A DNA stretch of 20,343 bases from the NCBI GenBank assembly GCA_013298445.1, contig JAAFHQ010000015.1, positions 1 through 20,343 on the forward strand, read 5' to 3'. Below, piece by piece: positions 1 to 7,729 of this stretch (the first letter of the stretch is position 1; every line of letters begins with the position of its first letter). The notes beneath the pieces are model-generated. The model made no database searches, had not been told where the DNA came from, and saw only the letters and a list, made by a program, of their open reading frames with translations. Made by a program: the position numbers and the translations under genes. The stretch is from Chitinophagales bacterium (GTDB lineage Bacteria; Bacteroidota; Bacteroidia; Chitinophagales; Saprospiraceae).

Positions 1-608
1 ACCAAATGCTCTTTGACATCAAAGCCAGTGATGTTGGTAACGTGGACTTTTTTGCTGAAATACTTTTGAAAATCATTCATAAATACCCAGCCCAGGTAAG
101 AAATGGCGTACAACACCAGGCAATACAGGTGCTGAAACCGGTGGATACCCATTTTGTGCTGCGAAGGCGCCAGACGGAGCAGTTTGGTTTGGATGATGTC
201 CGCATCAATGCCGTCAATATTGGTGAAGGTATGGTGTACGATGTTGTGTTTGGTCTTCCAAAAGAAGGCATTGGCCCCCAGAAAATTGAAGGTGTAGCCC
301 AGGATATTGTTGACCGTATTGTTGTTGGAATAGCTGCTGTGGCAGGCATCGTGGCAAACGTTGAAGCCCAATAAAGCCCAGTTGAATCCAAACAGCAGGC
401 AGAGCAATACCCCTACAATGATGGATTGAGGCGTAAAAAAAACCAATTGCACATACAAATAAAGCCAGGAAGCAAAAAGAATGATGGTCTTGGTATAAAG
501 GCGAGCATCCCCTTTGGGGCTGATTTGTTGTTTGGCAAAATACTGCTGAACTTCTTCGCGCAGAATGGCATAAAATTTTCCCGAAGGACTAAAAGTGACT
601 TTTTTCAT
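1..608 (-). CDS. Membrane fatty-acid (acyl-CoA) desaturase, N-terminal part
   Basis: This is the N-terminal 202 residues of an integral-membrane di-iron fatty-acid desaturase that introduces double bonds into acyl chains; the gene runs off the left edge. Reading the minus strand from an ATG at 608 gives one open frame to the edge. Hydrophobic segments lie at about residues 41-60 and 62-83. They are followed by histidine box 1, HDACH (86-90), and box 2, HNIVHH (121-126). These are the first two of the three His clusters that bind the iron pair; the third would lie outside the window. The region between the boxes, with TFNFLGANAFFWKTKHN, matches what I recall of Bacteroidota linoleoyl-CoA/acyl-CoA desaturases, though position specificity cannot be read. 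A consensus -7 promoter box lies about 65 bases upstream of the start, so it appears to be transcribed on its own. Confidence 0.9.
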   Translation of the reverse strand, partial: MKKVTFSPSGKFYAILREEVQQYFAKQQISPKGDARLYTKTIILFASWLYLYVQLVFFTPQSIIVGVLLCLLFGFNWALLGFNVCHDACHSSYSNNNTVNNILGYTFNFLGANAFFWKTKHNIVHHTFTNIDGIDADIIQTKLLRLAPSQHKMGIHRFQHLYCLVLYAISYLGWVFMNDFQKYFSKKVHVTNITGFDVKEHL

Positions 609-672
609 TGAGTTGATGCGGAACTGATGACTAAATGGTGATTGGATTGGGCTTTAGAAATCGTTTAAAAAA

Positions 673-680
673 CAAAGGTA
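673..680 (-). promoter_or_regulatory. Candidate -7 box for the desaturase gene
   Basis: On the minus strand this reads TACCTTTG, an exact match to the Bacteroidota -7 consensus TAnnTTTG, with a 5' leader of roughly 60 bases. A partial -33 element (TTTA) lies at 705-708, with a 24-base spacer that is slightly long. Assignment is by consensus only. Confidence 0.4.
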
Positions 681-745
681 AATACAATTCAGCGCTTAAT
701 TTGTTAAAGCTGCTTATTTATTGTGATGGGCAAAGGTGATTAAAG

Positions 746-1618
746 TCACTTTCGCTCAGCCAATTGGCTAATCTTGCGGGGAAGGTTTTCGGCAGGGAAG
801 AAGAGCAAAAATTCGATGCGCCGGTTGCGCGATTGCCCTTCTGAGGTCTCGTTGGAAGTGCTGGGATCAAACTCCCCCCGGCCACCAGCCACGATGCGAT
901 TGGGGCCAAGTTCCTGGCTATCTACCAGGTTGCGTACTACCGTGGCGGCCCGTAATGCAGTGAAATCCCAGCTGTCCAGGTTTTTGCGGGAGGCAGCCAG
1001 GTTGTCGGTATGGCCGAGTACATGGATGGACAAAACCGGGTTGGCATTCAACAAAGTTCCCAGCGTTTTTAGTGCGGCTAAGCCCGTGGGTTCGATGCGA
1101 TTGGAGATGCCCGTTTTGAACAACAACGCCTCAGTTAGGGCGATTACTATTTTTCCGTTCCGCACTTCTACACTGTACTGGGCCACCGGAAATTTAGCCA
1201 GGGAATCCTGGAATTCTTTGGCAATGACCTGCAAAGTTTCTTGCTCCTGTTTCAACAAGTCCCGAATGGACGCGACCTGGTTTTCCAATTTGCTGATCTG
1301 TTCGTTCTTGTTTTTCAAGGCGTCGCTGAGGGAAGATTCTTTGCTCAATGCCTGATTTTGAGCTTTGTCTAACTCTTCCTCTAACTCATCCAGGCGCTTG
1401 AGGTATTTGTCCTGGGTGGCCAGCAAGGCATTGTTTTCCCCTTTGCGTTCTGCAATTTGCAGTTGCATGCGGGTGATTTCGTCCCGGCTGTTGCGCAGTT
1501 GTTCGTTGAGGGTGCCAATCTCCGTTTTGTACGATTGCTCCATTTCCAGCACTTTTTTATTGGAAATGCCACAGGCGGAGAGTAGGAAGAGCAGGGCGAG
1601 GAGGTATATGGTTCGCAT
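746..1618 (-). CDS. OmpA-family coiled-coil lipoprotein
   Basis: This is an outer-membrane lipoprotein that probably anchors the membrane to peptidoglycan. The ATG at 1618 gives 290 residues with a short signal peptide ending in the lipobox LSAC (Cys16). An ATG four codons earlier (1630) is possible but lies three bases from a large palindrome. Residues about 22-140 are heptad-rich and Glu/Lys/Gln-rich, consistent with a long coiled coil. Residues about 148-272 form an OmpA C-terminal domain. GHTDN carries the conserved Asp205 and LRAATVV carries Arg223; these residue types hold diaminopimelate in OmpA domains. A Trp-containing insertion (DSWDF) sits between them, as in the paralogue at 12871. 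It is the last gene of the three-gene cluster that starts at 4768. Family call is secure, precise role unknown. Confidence 0.88.
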   Translation of the reverse strand: MRTIYLLALLFLLSACGISNKKVLEMEQSYKTEIGTLNEQLRNSRDEITRMQLQIAERKGENNALLATQDKYLKRLDELEEELDKAQNQALSKESSLSDALKNKNEQISKLENQVASIRDLLKQEQETLQVIAKEFQDSLAKFPVAQYSVEVRNGKIVIALTEALLFKTGISNRIEPTGLAALKTLGTLLNANPVLSIHVLGHTDNLAASRKNLDSWDFTALRAATVVRNLVDSQELGPNRIVAGGRGEFDPSTSNETSEGQSRNRRIEFLLFFPAENLPRKISQLAERK

Positions 1619-1633
1619 TTGATCGATCATTTG

Positions 1634-1723
1634 ATAATGACGAATTTTTCGAATGACGAATGACGAATCATGCCAGAGTCTGGCGGCAATTCGTCATTCG
1701 TCATTCGAAAAATTCGTCATTAT
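1634..1723. repeat. Perfect 35-bp inverted repeat built from TGACGAA heptads
   Basis: Arms at 1634-1668 and 1689-1723 are exact reverse complements over 35 bases. They contain tandem copies of TGACGAA. The 20-base loop holds a second small stem, GCCAGA/TCTGGC. The right arm contains the stop codon of the upstream gene (1720-1722) and the left arm ends 15 bases before the ATG of the downstream gene. There is no U-tract, so it is not a classic terminator. It may be an intergenic repeat family, an mRNA-stabilising stem, or a device that lowers translation of the third gene. Function is inference; the palindrome is directly visible. Confidence 0.9.
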
Positions 1724-2646
1724 TGAAGTCTAAAACTAGAGGCGCCCAACATCCCAATATCCGTAAATACCGAAACGCGGTAAAACCCATCGCGCAATTT
1801 TTCTTCCAGCTCGTGACTGAAACTCAGGCGTTGGGTGGCGGTGATGTTGACGTCTTTGGCTTTTACCGCCATGATGTCCATGCTAGCGCCATTGACTGTG
1901 GCTTTTTCCTGAATATTGGAACCCTGGATGGGCACACCTTTGTCGTCGGTGATGACCATGTACACGGGGCGAAGGCCCTGGTATTCCTGGGGTACATCGA
2001 TCAAATCGAATGACACCTTAACTCTGCGCGCTTTACCCGAAGCAGCTGTTGCCTTGGGCTTGCGGGCTTCTACTTCCACCTGAAAACCAGAGGCTTTGAA
2101 GTTGGCCAGGGTCAAACGTTTGAGTTCACTTTGCATGGTTTTGTTGAGGTTGCCCAGCGAGGTGTTTTCGGTGCGGGCACTGCTCAGGTCGCGCTCCAGC
2201 TGGCCGGTGCGTTCTTTGAGTTCCTGGTTTTCGGCTTGCAGGTCACCGATGACTTGTTCCAGATTGGCTTTTTCGGCCAACAGTTGCTGGATTTCTCCTT
2301 TCAGGCCATTCACCTCGTTGAGGCGATTGCTGCGGTTGGCTTTGATTTCGGCGTCTTTGCGCGCCAGGGCGCTTTGGGCATCGGCGAGAGAGCCTTGCAG
2401 GGTCTCGTTTTCACCGGCCAGGGTTTGATAAGCGCTTTCCAGGCTATCTACTTCACTCGCCAGGTCTTCTTTGAGCTCGTTGAGGCTGCTCAATTCCTGG
2501 CTCATCGTTTCGTTTTTGGCTTGCAGACTCGCTTTGGCTTTTTGTTGCGAGAGTCCCCATGCACCTGCGCCCAGGGCGCCTAGTCCTAAAATTAAAGCTA
2601 CAATCAGTAAAATCCGCTTTGAACCGTTGTTTTGGCTGTTCTCCAT
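1720..2646 (-). CDS. Membrane-anchored coiled-coil protein with C-terminal beta domain
   Basis: This is a protein of unknown function, 308 residues. A short charged N-terminus is followed by one hydrophobic segment (about residues 12-31, glycine/alanine rich), which probably is an uncleaved inner-membrane anchor with no lipobox. Residues about 34-178 are a continuous heptad-rich, Glu/Gln/Leu-rich coiled coil. Residues about 184-308 have a beta-rich pattern ending in YRVSVFTDIGMLGASSFRLQ, consistent with an Ig-like or beta-sandwich domain; I cannot name a family. It starts 7 bases after the stop of the gene at 2654-4768 and precedes the OmpA lipoprotein, so it is very likely co-transcribed with both. 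A plausible inference is a periplasm-spanning rod linking the inner membrane to the OmpA partners. Confidence 0.8.
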   Translation of the reverse strand: MENSQNNGSKRILLIVALILGLGALGAGAWGLSQQKAKASLQAKNETMSQELSSLNELKEDLASEVDSLESAYQTLAGENETLQGSLADAQSALARKDAEIKANRSNRLNEVNGLKGEIQQLLAEKANLEQVIGDLQAENQELKERTGQLERDLSSARTENTSLGNLNKTMQSELKRLTLANFKASGFQVEVEARKPKATAASGKARRVKVSFDLIDVPQEYQGLRPVYMVITDDKGVPIQGSNIQEKATVNGASMDIMAVKAKDVNITATQRLSFSHELEEKLRDGFYRVSVFTDIGMLGASSFRLQ

Positions 2647-2653
2647 AGTTGAT

Positions 2654-4768
2654 TTAGTTTTTCGTCTCCAGCCAAGTCAAAATATCAGGATACATTTTGC
2701 TCAGGCTGCCCGCAGTTTCGCGACTCAGTCTGATGCCGTTGACGAAAGGAACGAGCTCAAAGGTAGCAAAACCCGTTTGGTTACTGAGCTTGTTAAAAGC
2801 AGTTTTTGCCTCAGTGTAGCTATTATATCGGCCAATGGTATAAAAATAGGTGCCATTTGACAGGGATTTTTCACCCATCGCATATCGGTCCTGGCTCAAC
2901 AAGGGATTTTGCAGCACGCTGGTACTTTGACCAACCTGAATCCGAAACACCAGTCCGCTGTCTTCAGTGTATCCACTCAGCCAAGGTTCGGTTTTACTGC
3001 TGAGGGCCGATTCCCCCAAGCCGCTCAACTGGAAGGTGAGGGTTTTAAAATTGCTGGTAAAATCGGGTGGTGGTGGTACGCTGTGCAATTGTAAAGCGGT
3101 GGGTGAAACCCCTTTGCCAATGAGGTATTGTGCCAGATTTTCGGCACTTTTCAGCCCACCATACAATCGGGAGCTCACTGCCATCTCCTGTCGGGAAGCG
3201 GCGGTAATGACCAGTTTGAGTTGTGGATTTTTTTTCAAGGCATCAACCAATTCGTCCAATTGTTTGGCATCAGGGCCTTGCATCCATTGGCCATCCTGGT
3301 TGAAGTAAAAAGGTTTGAGGCTAAGACTGCCCCGGGGTGCTACTTCTTCACTTGGGTCTGGTTCAGCCAGACTACCATCGGGATTGGTGCGGGGCATTTT
3401 GGGTGGCGCCGAGGTTTGTACATACACAGGGGCTGGAGCACTAATAGGTGCCGACATTTCGTGCAGATAATCGAAGAAATAGGCGGCATAAATGTCCCGC
3501 TCACCCAGGCCATCCTTGCGTGAGGAAGCGAAATAAGCGGTATATCCATCGCGAGACAAGCGAAAATGGGTGTCGTCTCCCGCCGAATTGACAGGTACTC
3601 CTAGGTTGTCGGCATTGGTCCAGCGGTTGATTTGTGGAATCAACAAACAACGGAATACATCATACCCACCCATACTTTGATCGGGCCGATTAGAGCTGAA
3701 GTACAATACCTGACCATTGCGGGAAAGGAATGGGGTGGTTTCATCAAAAGTGGTGTTGATGTCTGGTCCCATATTGACCGGGGCACTCCAGCGGCCACGC
3801 ACCCATACCGTTTTGTATAAATCCATTCCGCCATAACCTCCAGGGCGTTGGCTGGCAAAAATGGCCATAGTATCCCCAATGAATTGAGCAGAACTCAGCC
3901 CTGCCGTGGCTTCCACTGGCCCAATGAAGGGATCGGAAGACAAAGTGCGGCTACCCACCCGAAAGGTATCGATCAGAATTTCGCCTTGGGTATAAGAGCT
4001 TCCTTTGAAGTAAAAAAGCGCTTTGCCATTGGCACTAAAATCAAGAAGCACTTCGTGTTTGGGACTATTCAACAAATGGTGCATCGCCTGCGGCGGCGTC
4101 CAGATTCCTTTGTTGACTTGGGAAGTAAAAATATCACTGTAGAAACGGCCCATCACTTCATCGGGTTGTCCAAAATTGTTGCGTGACCCACCCATGTTAC
4201 CGGGCCGTACCGAAGAGAAATAAATCCGGTCGGTAAAATTAGGGCTCATGATCGGAGCGAACTCGTCGTAAGGGGTGTTGACCGTATTGCCCAGGTTTTC
4301 TACAATAGCGCGGGGAGTTTTGTATTGTAAAGCCAGGCCAGTGGCACAACGCCGAATGTCTTCCCGAATGGTGGCTCTGTTGGCATGATTGCCCGGAATG
4401 GCCTTGAGGTAGAGCTTGTAATACTCAATGGCTTTGGTAAACTCGTGCCTGTCGTGGTAAATTTTACCCAGATAGAGCCAGGTTTCCGGAAAGGGTGAAC
4501 GCTCCGTTTCCAGAATGTGCTTTAGCATGGGCTCCGCTTCCTTGAGCTGGTTGAGGTGATAATAGCACAAGGCCAGGAGGAGTTTGGTTTCCTTGTCATC
4601 CTGGCGATTTTTTTTGATGCCAAGCAGCACACTTTGGGCCGACTGGTATTTATTGAGGTAGTAAAAATTGGTGGCTTGCTTTTTTCTATCGGAGAGCGTT
4701 TCCTGTGCAAAAAGTCCTACTGCCCCTAAAATCAACACAATGGTACAAATAAGGTAGCGCTGCTGCAT
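2654..4768 (-). CDS. TPR / PD40 beta-propeller / degenerate OmpA / SPOR-like envelope protein
   Basis: This is a 704-residue exported multidomain protein. The ATG at 4768 gives a signal peptide ending near FAQ (residue 22), without a lipobox; a GTG nine codons earlier (4795) is an alternative. TPR-like helices occupy about 28-150. A WD40-like PD40 propeller spans about 165-430, with blade motifs such as IYFSSVRPG, LYFSSNRPD and YFASSRKDGLGERDIY. A Pro-rich linker (440-480) follows, then an OmpA-like segment (about 483-565) in which the canonical ligand Asp and Arg are not recognisable. A SPOR-like region ends the protein (about 606-680, FRIQVGQ and GTYFYTIGRY). The order resembles PorE-type type IX secretion proteins, but the carboxypeptidase-regulatory domain and intact OmpA site are missing, so a PorE function is only a hypothesis. 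First gene of a three-gene cluster. Confidence 0.85.
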   Translation of the reverse strand: MQQRYLICTIVLILGAVGLFAQETLSDRKKQATNFYYLNKYQSAQSVLLGIKKNRQDDKETKLLLALCYYHLNQLKEAEPMLKHILETERSPFPETWLYLGKIYHDRHEFTKAIEYYKLYLKAIPGNHANRATIREDIRRCATGLALQYKTPRAIVENLGNTVNTPYDEFAPIMSPNFTDRIYFSSVRPGNMGGSRNNFGQPDEVMGRFYSDIFTSQVNKGIWTPPQAMHHLLNSPKHEVLLDFSANGKALFYFKGSSYTQGEILIDTFRVGSRTLSSDPFIGPVEATAGLSSAQFIGDTMAIFASQRPGGYGGMDLYKTVWVRGRWSAPVNMGPDINTTFDETTPFLSRNGQVLYFSSNRPDQSMGGYDVFRCLLIPQINRWTNADNLGVPVNSAGDDTHFRLSRDGYTAYFASSRKDGLGERDIYAAYFFDYLHEMSAPISAPAPVYVQTSAPPKMPRTNPDGSLAEPDPSEEVAPRGSLSLKPFYFNQDGQWMQGPDAKQLDELVDALKKNPQLKLVITAASRQEMAVSSRLYGGLKSAENLAQYLIGKGVSPTALQLHSVPPPPDFTSNFKTLTFQLSGLGESALSSKTEPWLSGYTEDSGLVFRIQVGQSTSVLQNPLLSQDRYAMGEKSLSNGTYFYTIGRYNSYTEAKTAFNKLSNQTGFATFELVPFVNGIRLSRETAGSLSKMYPDILTWLETKN

Positions 4769-4979
4769 GTTCAATCGGTTTTGTTGTGGGATCACGTTTG
4801 TCTTACGCAGTGGAAAGGCAAACCAGATCTTTAACGTTGACGGAATAGGTAATATTTTTATTATGGGACGCAGGAGCGTGGATGAAGGTACAAACTTTTA
4901 GGGAGTATTGGAGCTGAGGAGAATGGACTTTTACCAAAAAATGAGATAGGCGTCTCTACAAGTCCGAAATTCGAAGGAT

Positions 4980-6305
4980 TTACTCTAAAGCCCTCATCAC
5001 TTTGCCAAATTCATAATCGGAAGATACCGTTTTGGCAGCCTGCCGATAAGCTTCTTCGATTTTTTCGTTTTTGGGCATTAAACGGGCAATCTGCACGAGT
5101 ACGCCCGATTTTTCATAATTGGAGGATACGCCACTAGTCGCCTGAATGAGGCTCACCCATTGTTCGGGGCTCAGTTCCTTGTTGCTGATTTTTTTCAGCA
5201 CCCCCGCCTTTTCGTAATCCGAACCAATGTTGTTGAGCAAGCCCAAAACCTGTTCAAAATCAACCCCGGCAGGAACGGGTTGATCCAACAAACGTTTGAG
5301 TACCCGGGCATGCTCATAGTCCGAATTGATCTGGCCACTTACTTTAATCAATTGATCATAGGCTTGTTTGTTGGGGATTCCTTTTTCGATCAAACGGATG
5401 GCTACGCCTGCTTTTTCGTAATCGGAATGGATCAAGGTCACTACATCCAGCAACTTTTGGTAATTCTCCCCTTCCAGCTTGCCTTTTTCAATCATACCCT
5501 TGAGCACGCCTGCTTTTTCATAGTCGGAATGAATATCACCAGTCAGGCGAATGGCTTGATCGTAAAGTTCGGTGCTCAGGTTATGGGCCAAAACCCCTTT
5601 GAGGACTTTGGCTTTTTCGTAGTCGGAATTGATGGTTTTGGCCGCAGCAAAGTAGGCTTGAGCAGCTTTGGGCTCGGCCATGAAACGCTCCGTAGATTTG
5701 CTGAGGACTTTGGCTTTTTCATAGTCGGAGCTGATCAAAGTTCCTGCTTTTTCAGCGATTGTACTCAGTTCTCCTGAGGCAAGCGAGGGCTGCTGCAACA
5801 AATGGTCCAGGTAAATGCCTTTGGCATAATCGCTTTTTAAGGTTTCGACCCGATTCAACACTGCTGAGCTGCCTCCTTTTTTATACAAACGCTCCACGCT
5901 GCCCTTGGCGTCGATGCCGTGATTGACCAAATCTTTGATGATGTTGGCTAAAAATTGTTTGCCTGCTGCGGTTTCAATGGACAATTTGGTGCTGCCATCG
6001 TACATTTCGTACACGATGTTGCCTTTGTCATCGGTTTCAGCGATCAATTTTTGGCCATTTTTGCGGTAAAACAAACCACCTTTAGGATCAAGGCTTTGGA
6101 TCGCAGTTTCGTCGTCGTTGAACCGAACTTCACCCGCGTATTTGATTTCCAGGGAAGTGCCATCGTTGCTGATGGTCATGTGGTGGGTGCTGAGTTTGCC
6201 ATCACCAGAAGTGGAAGTATTGTAGGAGCTACTCTGGTTTTTCTGGCAATTGGCCGAAAGCACAAGCAGGCTCAGGAGCAGCAGGCCAAATAATTGTTTA
6301 TTCAT
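4980..6305 (-). CDS. Exported protein with nine SDYEKA repeats (helical solenoid)
   Basis: This is a protein of unknown function, 441 residues. A hydrophobic signal sequence ends at LSANC (Cys20); Asn at the -1 position makes lipidation doubtful. Residues about 30-110 form a beta-rich N-terminal domain with short strands such as LEIKYAGEVRF and GLFYRKNGQKL, resembling small beta-sheet proteins of the DUF4097 kind in style only. From about residue 150 to the C-terminus there are nine copies of a 34-residue unit whose core is SDYEKAgVLk. The cores begin at residues 158, 193, 227, 260, 294, 328, 362, 395 and 429, a spacing of 33-35. Each unit seems to be two short helices, suggesting a HEAT/TPR-like solenoid for protein binding. 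I recall similar SDYEKR-type repeats in some proteins encoded near M56/BlaR1-like peptidases, but none is encoded here. Confidence 0.85.
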   Translation of the reverse strand: MNKQLFGLLLLSLLVLSANCQKNQSSSYNTSTSGDGKLSTHHMTISNDGTSLEIKYAGEVRFNDDETAIQSLDPKGGLFYRKNGQKLIAETDDKGNIVYEMYDGSTKLSIETAAGKQFLANIIKDLVNHGIDAKGSVERLYKKGGSSAVLNRVETLKSDYAKGIYLDHLLQQPSLASGELSTIAEKAGTLISSDYEKAKVLSKSTERFMAEPKAAQAYFAAAKTINSDYEKAKVLKGVLAHNLSTELYDQAIRLTGDIHSDYEKAGVLKGMIEKGKLEGENYQKLLDVVTLIHSDYEKAGVAIRLIEKGIPNKQAYDQLIKVSGQINSDYEHARVLKRLLDQPVPAGVDFEQVLGLLNNIGSDYEKAGVLKKISNKELSPEQWVSLIQATSGVSSNYEKSGVLVQIARLMPKNEKIEEAYRQAAKTVSSDYEFGKVMRALE

Positions 6306-6495
6306 TGGTACAGGATTTTGGTATACGATTACCTTGTGAATTTTTCAAAATGCATTAAAGCATTAAGCGTGATTTAAAAACGGCGCTATTTTTATGCCAA
6401 AAAAATAATACTTTAATTATCAGAAATTTATGCCTAAACAAAACCGTATTTTGTCCGATTTTGATACACCTGCTGTACGTTTTTGCACAAAAAAC

Positions 6496-6530
6496 TTTAG
6501 ACACACTCAGCAGATTTTATCCTATACTTG
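6496..6530 (+). promoter_or_regulatory. Candidate promoter of the lactonase gene
   Basis: TATACTTG at 6523-6530 matches the Bacteroidota -7 consensus TAnnTTTG except for one base. TTTA at 6496-6499 is a one-mismatch -33 element, with a 23-base spacer. Transcription would begin near 6537, just before the ATG at 6558, which supports that start over an in-frame TTG at 6528. Confidence 0.35.
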
Positions 6531-6557
6531 CTGTACAAACAAAAAGCACTGCGCACC

Positions 6558-7682
6558 ATGCTAAAATCCACCCTACTCTCCCTGTGTTTAATCGCGAGTT
6601 TGCTCTTGCAGGCACAAACGTATTATGTTTTTGTAGGGGCCTATGTCCCCAAAGCGCCCGATCAGGGGATCAATGTATACGTGTTGGATACCCTGAGTGG
6701 CGAATTGAAGCACAAAAGCCTTTGCCCTGACTTGCTCAACCCTACCTACCTCAATTTGAGCCCGAATGGCAAAAATCTATACGCCTGCACCGAAGCAAAG
6801 GTGCCCAAAGACGGCAATGTGAGCAGTTTCGCTTTTGATAGCCTCAGCGGCAAACTTACCTTTATTAACAAGCAAAAAAGTGGCGGCGAAAACCCGGTTT
6901 ATGTCAATGTTCACAGCAGTGGAAAATGGGTCGTGAACACCAATTACACAGAAGCCAGTGTAACGGCGTACAGCGTAAACGCAGATGGCAGTTTGAATCC
7001 TGCCGCACAATTGTTTGAATACAAGGAAGGCAGCAATGTCGTCAAGGATCGACAGGCTGCTGGGCACACCCACTCTTGCGTTTTTTCTCCAAAATACGAC
7101 CAATTGATCGTGCCAGATTTAGGGGCCGATAAAATCCGGATGTATCGTTTTGATGCCCAAGCCGCCCAACCCCTGAGCGAACTAGCCGGAACCGCCTCAC
7201 CCGCAGGCAAGGGCCCACGGCATTTCAGTTTTCACCCCAATCAAAAATTCGCCTATTGTGTTGAAGAGTTAAGCGGTACAGTAAGCGCTTATCGTTATAA
7301 AAAAGGCAAACTCAGTTCCATTCAAAATATTTCGGCGCACCCCCAGGAGCTTCAATCCGGCTTCAGTGGTGCCGACATCCATACTTCCCCCGACGGTCGC
7401 TTTTTGTACGTATCGAATCGGGGCAATGAAAACAACCTGGCCATTTATGCCATCCACCGCAGCAAAGGGACTTTGACCAATGTGGGTTATCAGCCGACGC
7501 TGGGCAACCACCCCCGCAACTTCACCCTCGATCCAACGGGTAAATTCCTGCTCGTCGCCAATATGAATAGCAACAGCATTGTGGTGTTCAAGCGGGATGT
7601 ACAAACCGGGTTATTGACCAAAATGAGCGTTACTGAGGGAATTCCGAGTCCATCCTGTATCAAAATCAGGAAATATCAGTAG
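6558..7682 (+). CDS. Secreted lactonase-family beta-propeller (6-phosphogluconolactonase-like)
   Basis: This is a seven-bladed beta-propeller of the lactonase family (PF10282 type, related to E. coli Pgl and muconate-lactonising enzymes), 374 residues. The ATG at 6558 gives a clean signal peptide ending near LLQAQ (residue 20), so it acts in the periplasm or outside the cell; this argues against a role in the cytosolic pentose-phosphate pathway. Family motifs include PTYLNLSPNGKNLYAC, GPRHFSFHPN, ADIHTSPDGRFLYVSNRG and HPRNFTLDPTGKFLLVANMN, one near the start of each blade. The substrate is unknown; sugar lactone hydrolysis is the family's usual assignment. It is divergent from the SDYEKA protein, with a 252-bp shared upstream region, and is followed 47 bases later by a beta-helix protein gene. 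Confidence 0.9.
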   Translation: MLKSTLLSLCLIASLLLQAQTYYVFVGAYVPKAPDQGINVYVLDTLSGELKHKSLCPDLLNPTYLNLSPNGKNLYACTEAKVPKDGNVSSFAFDSLSGKLTFINKQKSGGENPVYVNVHSSGKWVVNTNYTEASVTAYSVNADGSLNPAAQLFEYKEGSNVVKDRQAAGHTHSCVFSPKYDQLIVPDLGADKIRMYRFDAQAAQPLSELAGTASPAGKGPRHFSFHPNQKFAYCVEELSGTVSAYRYKKGKLSSIQNISAHPQELQSGFSGADIHTSPDGRFLYVSNRGNENNLAIYAIHRSKGTLTNVGYQPTLGNHPRNFTLDPTGKFLLVANMNSNSIVVFKRDVQTGLLTKMSVTEGIPSPSCIKIRKYQ

Positions 7683-7684
7683 CA

Positions 7685-7702
7685 GCGACCCTTTGTGGTC
7701 GC
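7685..7702 (+). repeat. Short GCGACC/GGTCGC hairpin between two genes
   Basis: A six-base stem GCGACC...GGTCGC with a six-base loop begins three bases after the lactonase stop codon. It is followed by CCCC rather than a U-tract, so it is not a convincing terminator. It may be a member of a short dispersed intergenic repeat or an mRNA 3' stem. Confidence 0.4.
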
Positions 7703-7729
7703 CCCGATGTTTGTTATAATCCAAAAAAT

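Noticed and set aside
6..374. Plus-strand open frame of 122 codons at the left edge
   Set aside because: It lies antisense to the desaturase, whose His boxes and membrane segments prove the minus-strand reading.
774..1355. Plus-strand frame of 193 codons opposite the OmpA lipoprotein
   Set aside because: It is antisense to a gene with conserved GHTD and Arg residues; composition is Arg/Ser-rich shadow sequence.
1634..1723. Heptad repeats considered as a CRISPR or tandem-repeat array
   Set aside because: Units are contiguous without spacers and occur as two inverted arms, so it is a palindrome, not an array.
2131..2583. Plus-strand frame of 150 codons rich in Phe/Leu/Gln
   Set aside because: It is the antisense of a coiled coil; heptad codons read backwards give Phe/Leu-rich frames. 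No start signal or family match.
2654..4768. Calling the 704-residue protein porE outright
   Set aside because: The signal peptide lacks a lipobox, there is no carboxypeptidase-regulatory domain, and the OmpA ligand residues are missing; PD40/TPR proteins are abundant in this group.
5160..5777. Plus-strand frame of 205 codons opposite the SDYEKA repeats
   Set aside because: Its own periodic FFVIGMD-like motif is simply the antisense image of SDYEKA codons; the minus frame has the signal peptide and longer length.
6558..7682. Calling the lactonase gene pgl of the pentose-phosphate pathway
   Set aside because: A clear signal peptide places it outside the cytosol, so a role on cytosolic 6-phosphogluconolactone is unlikely.
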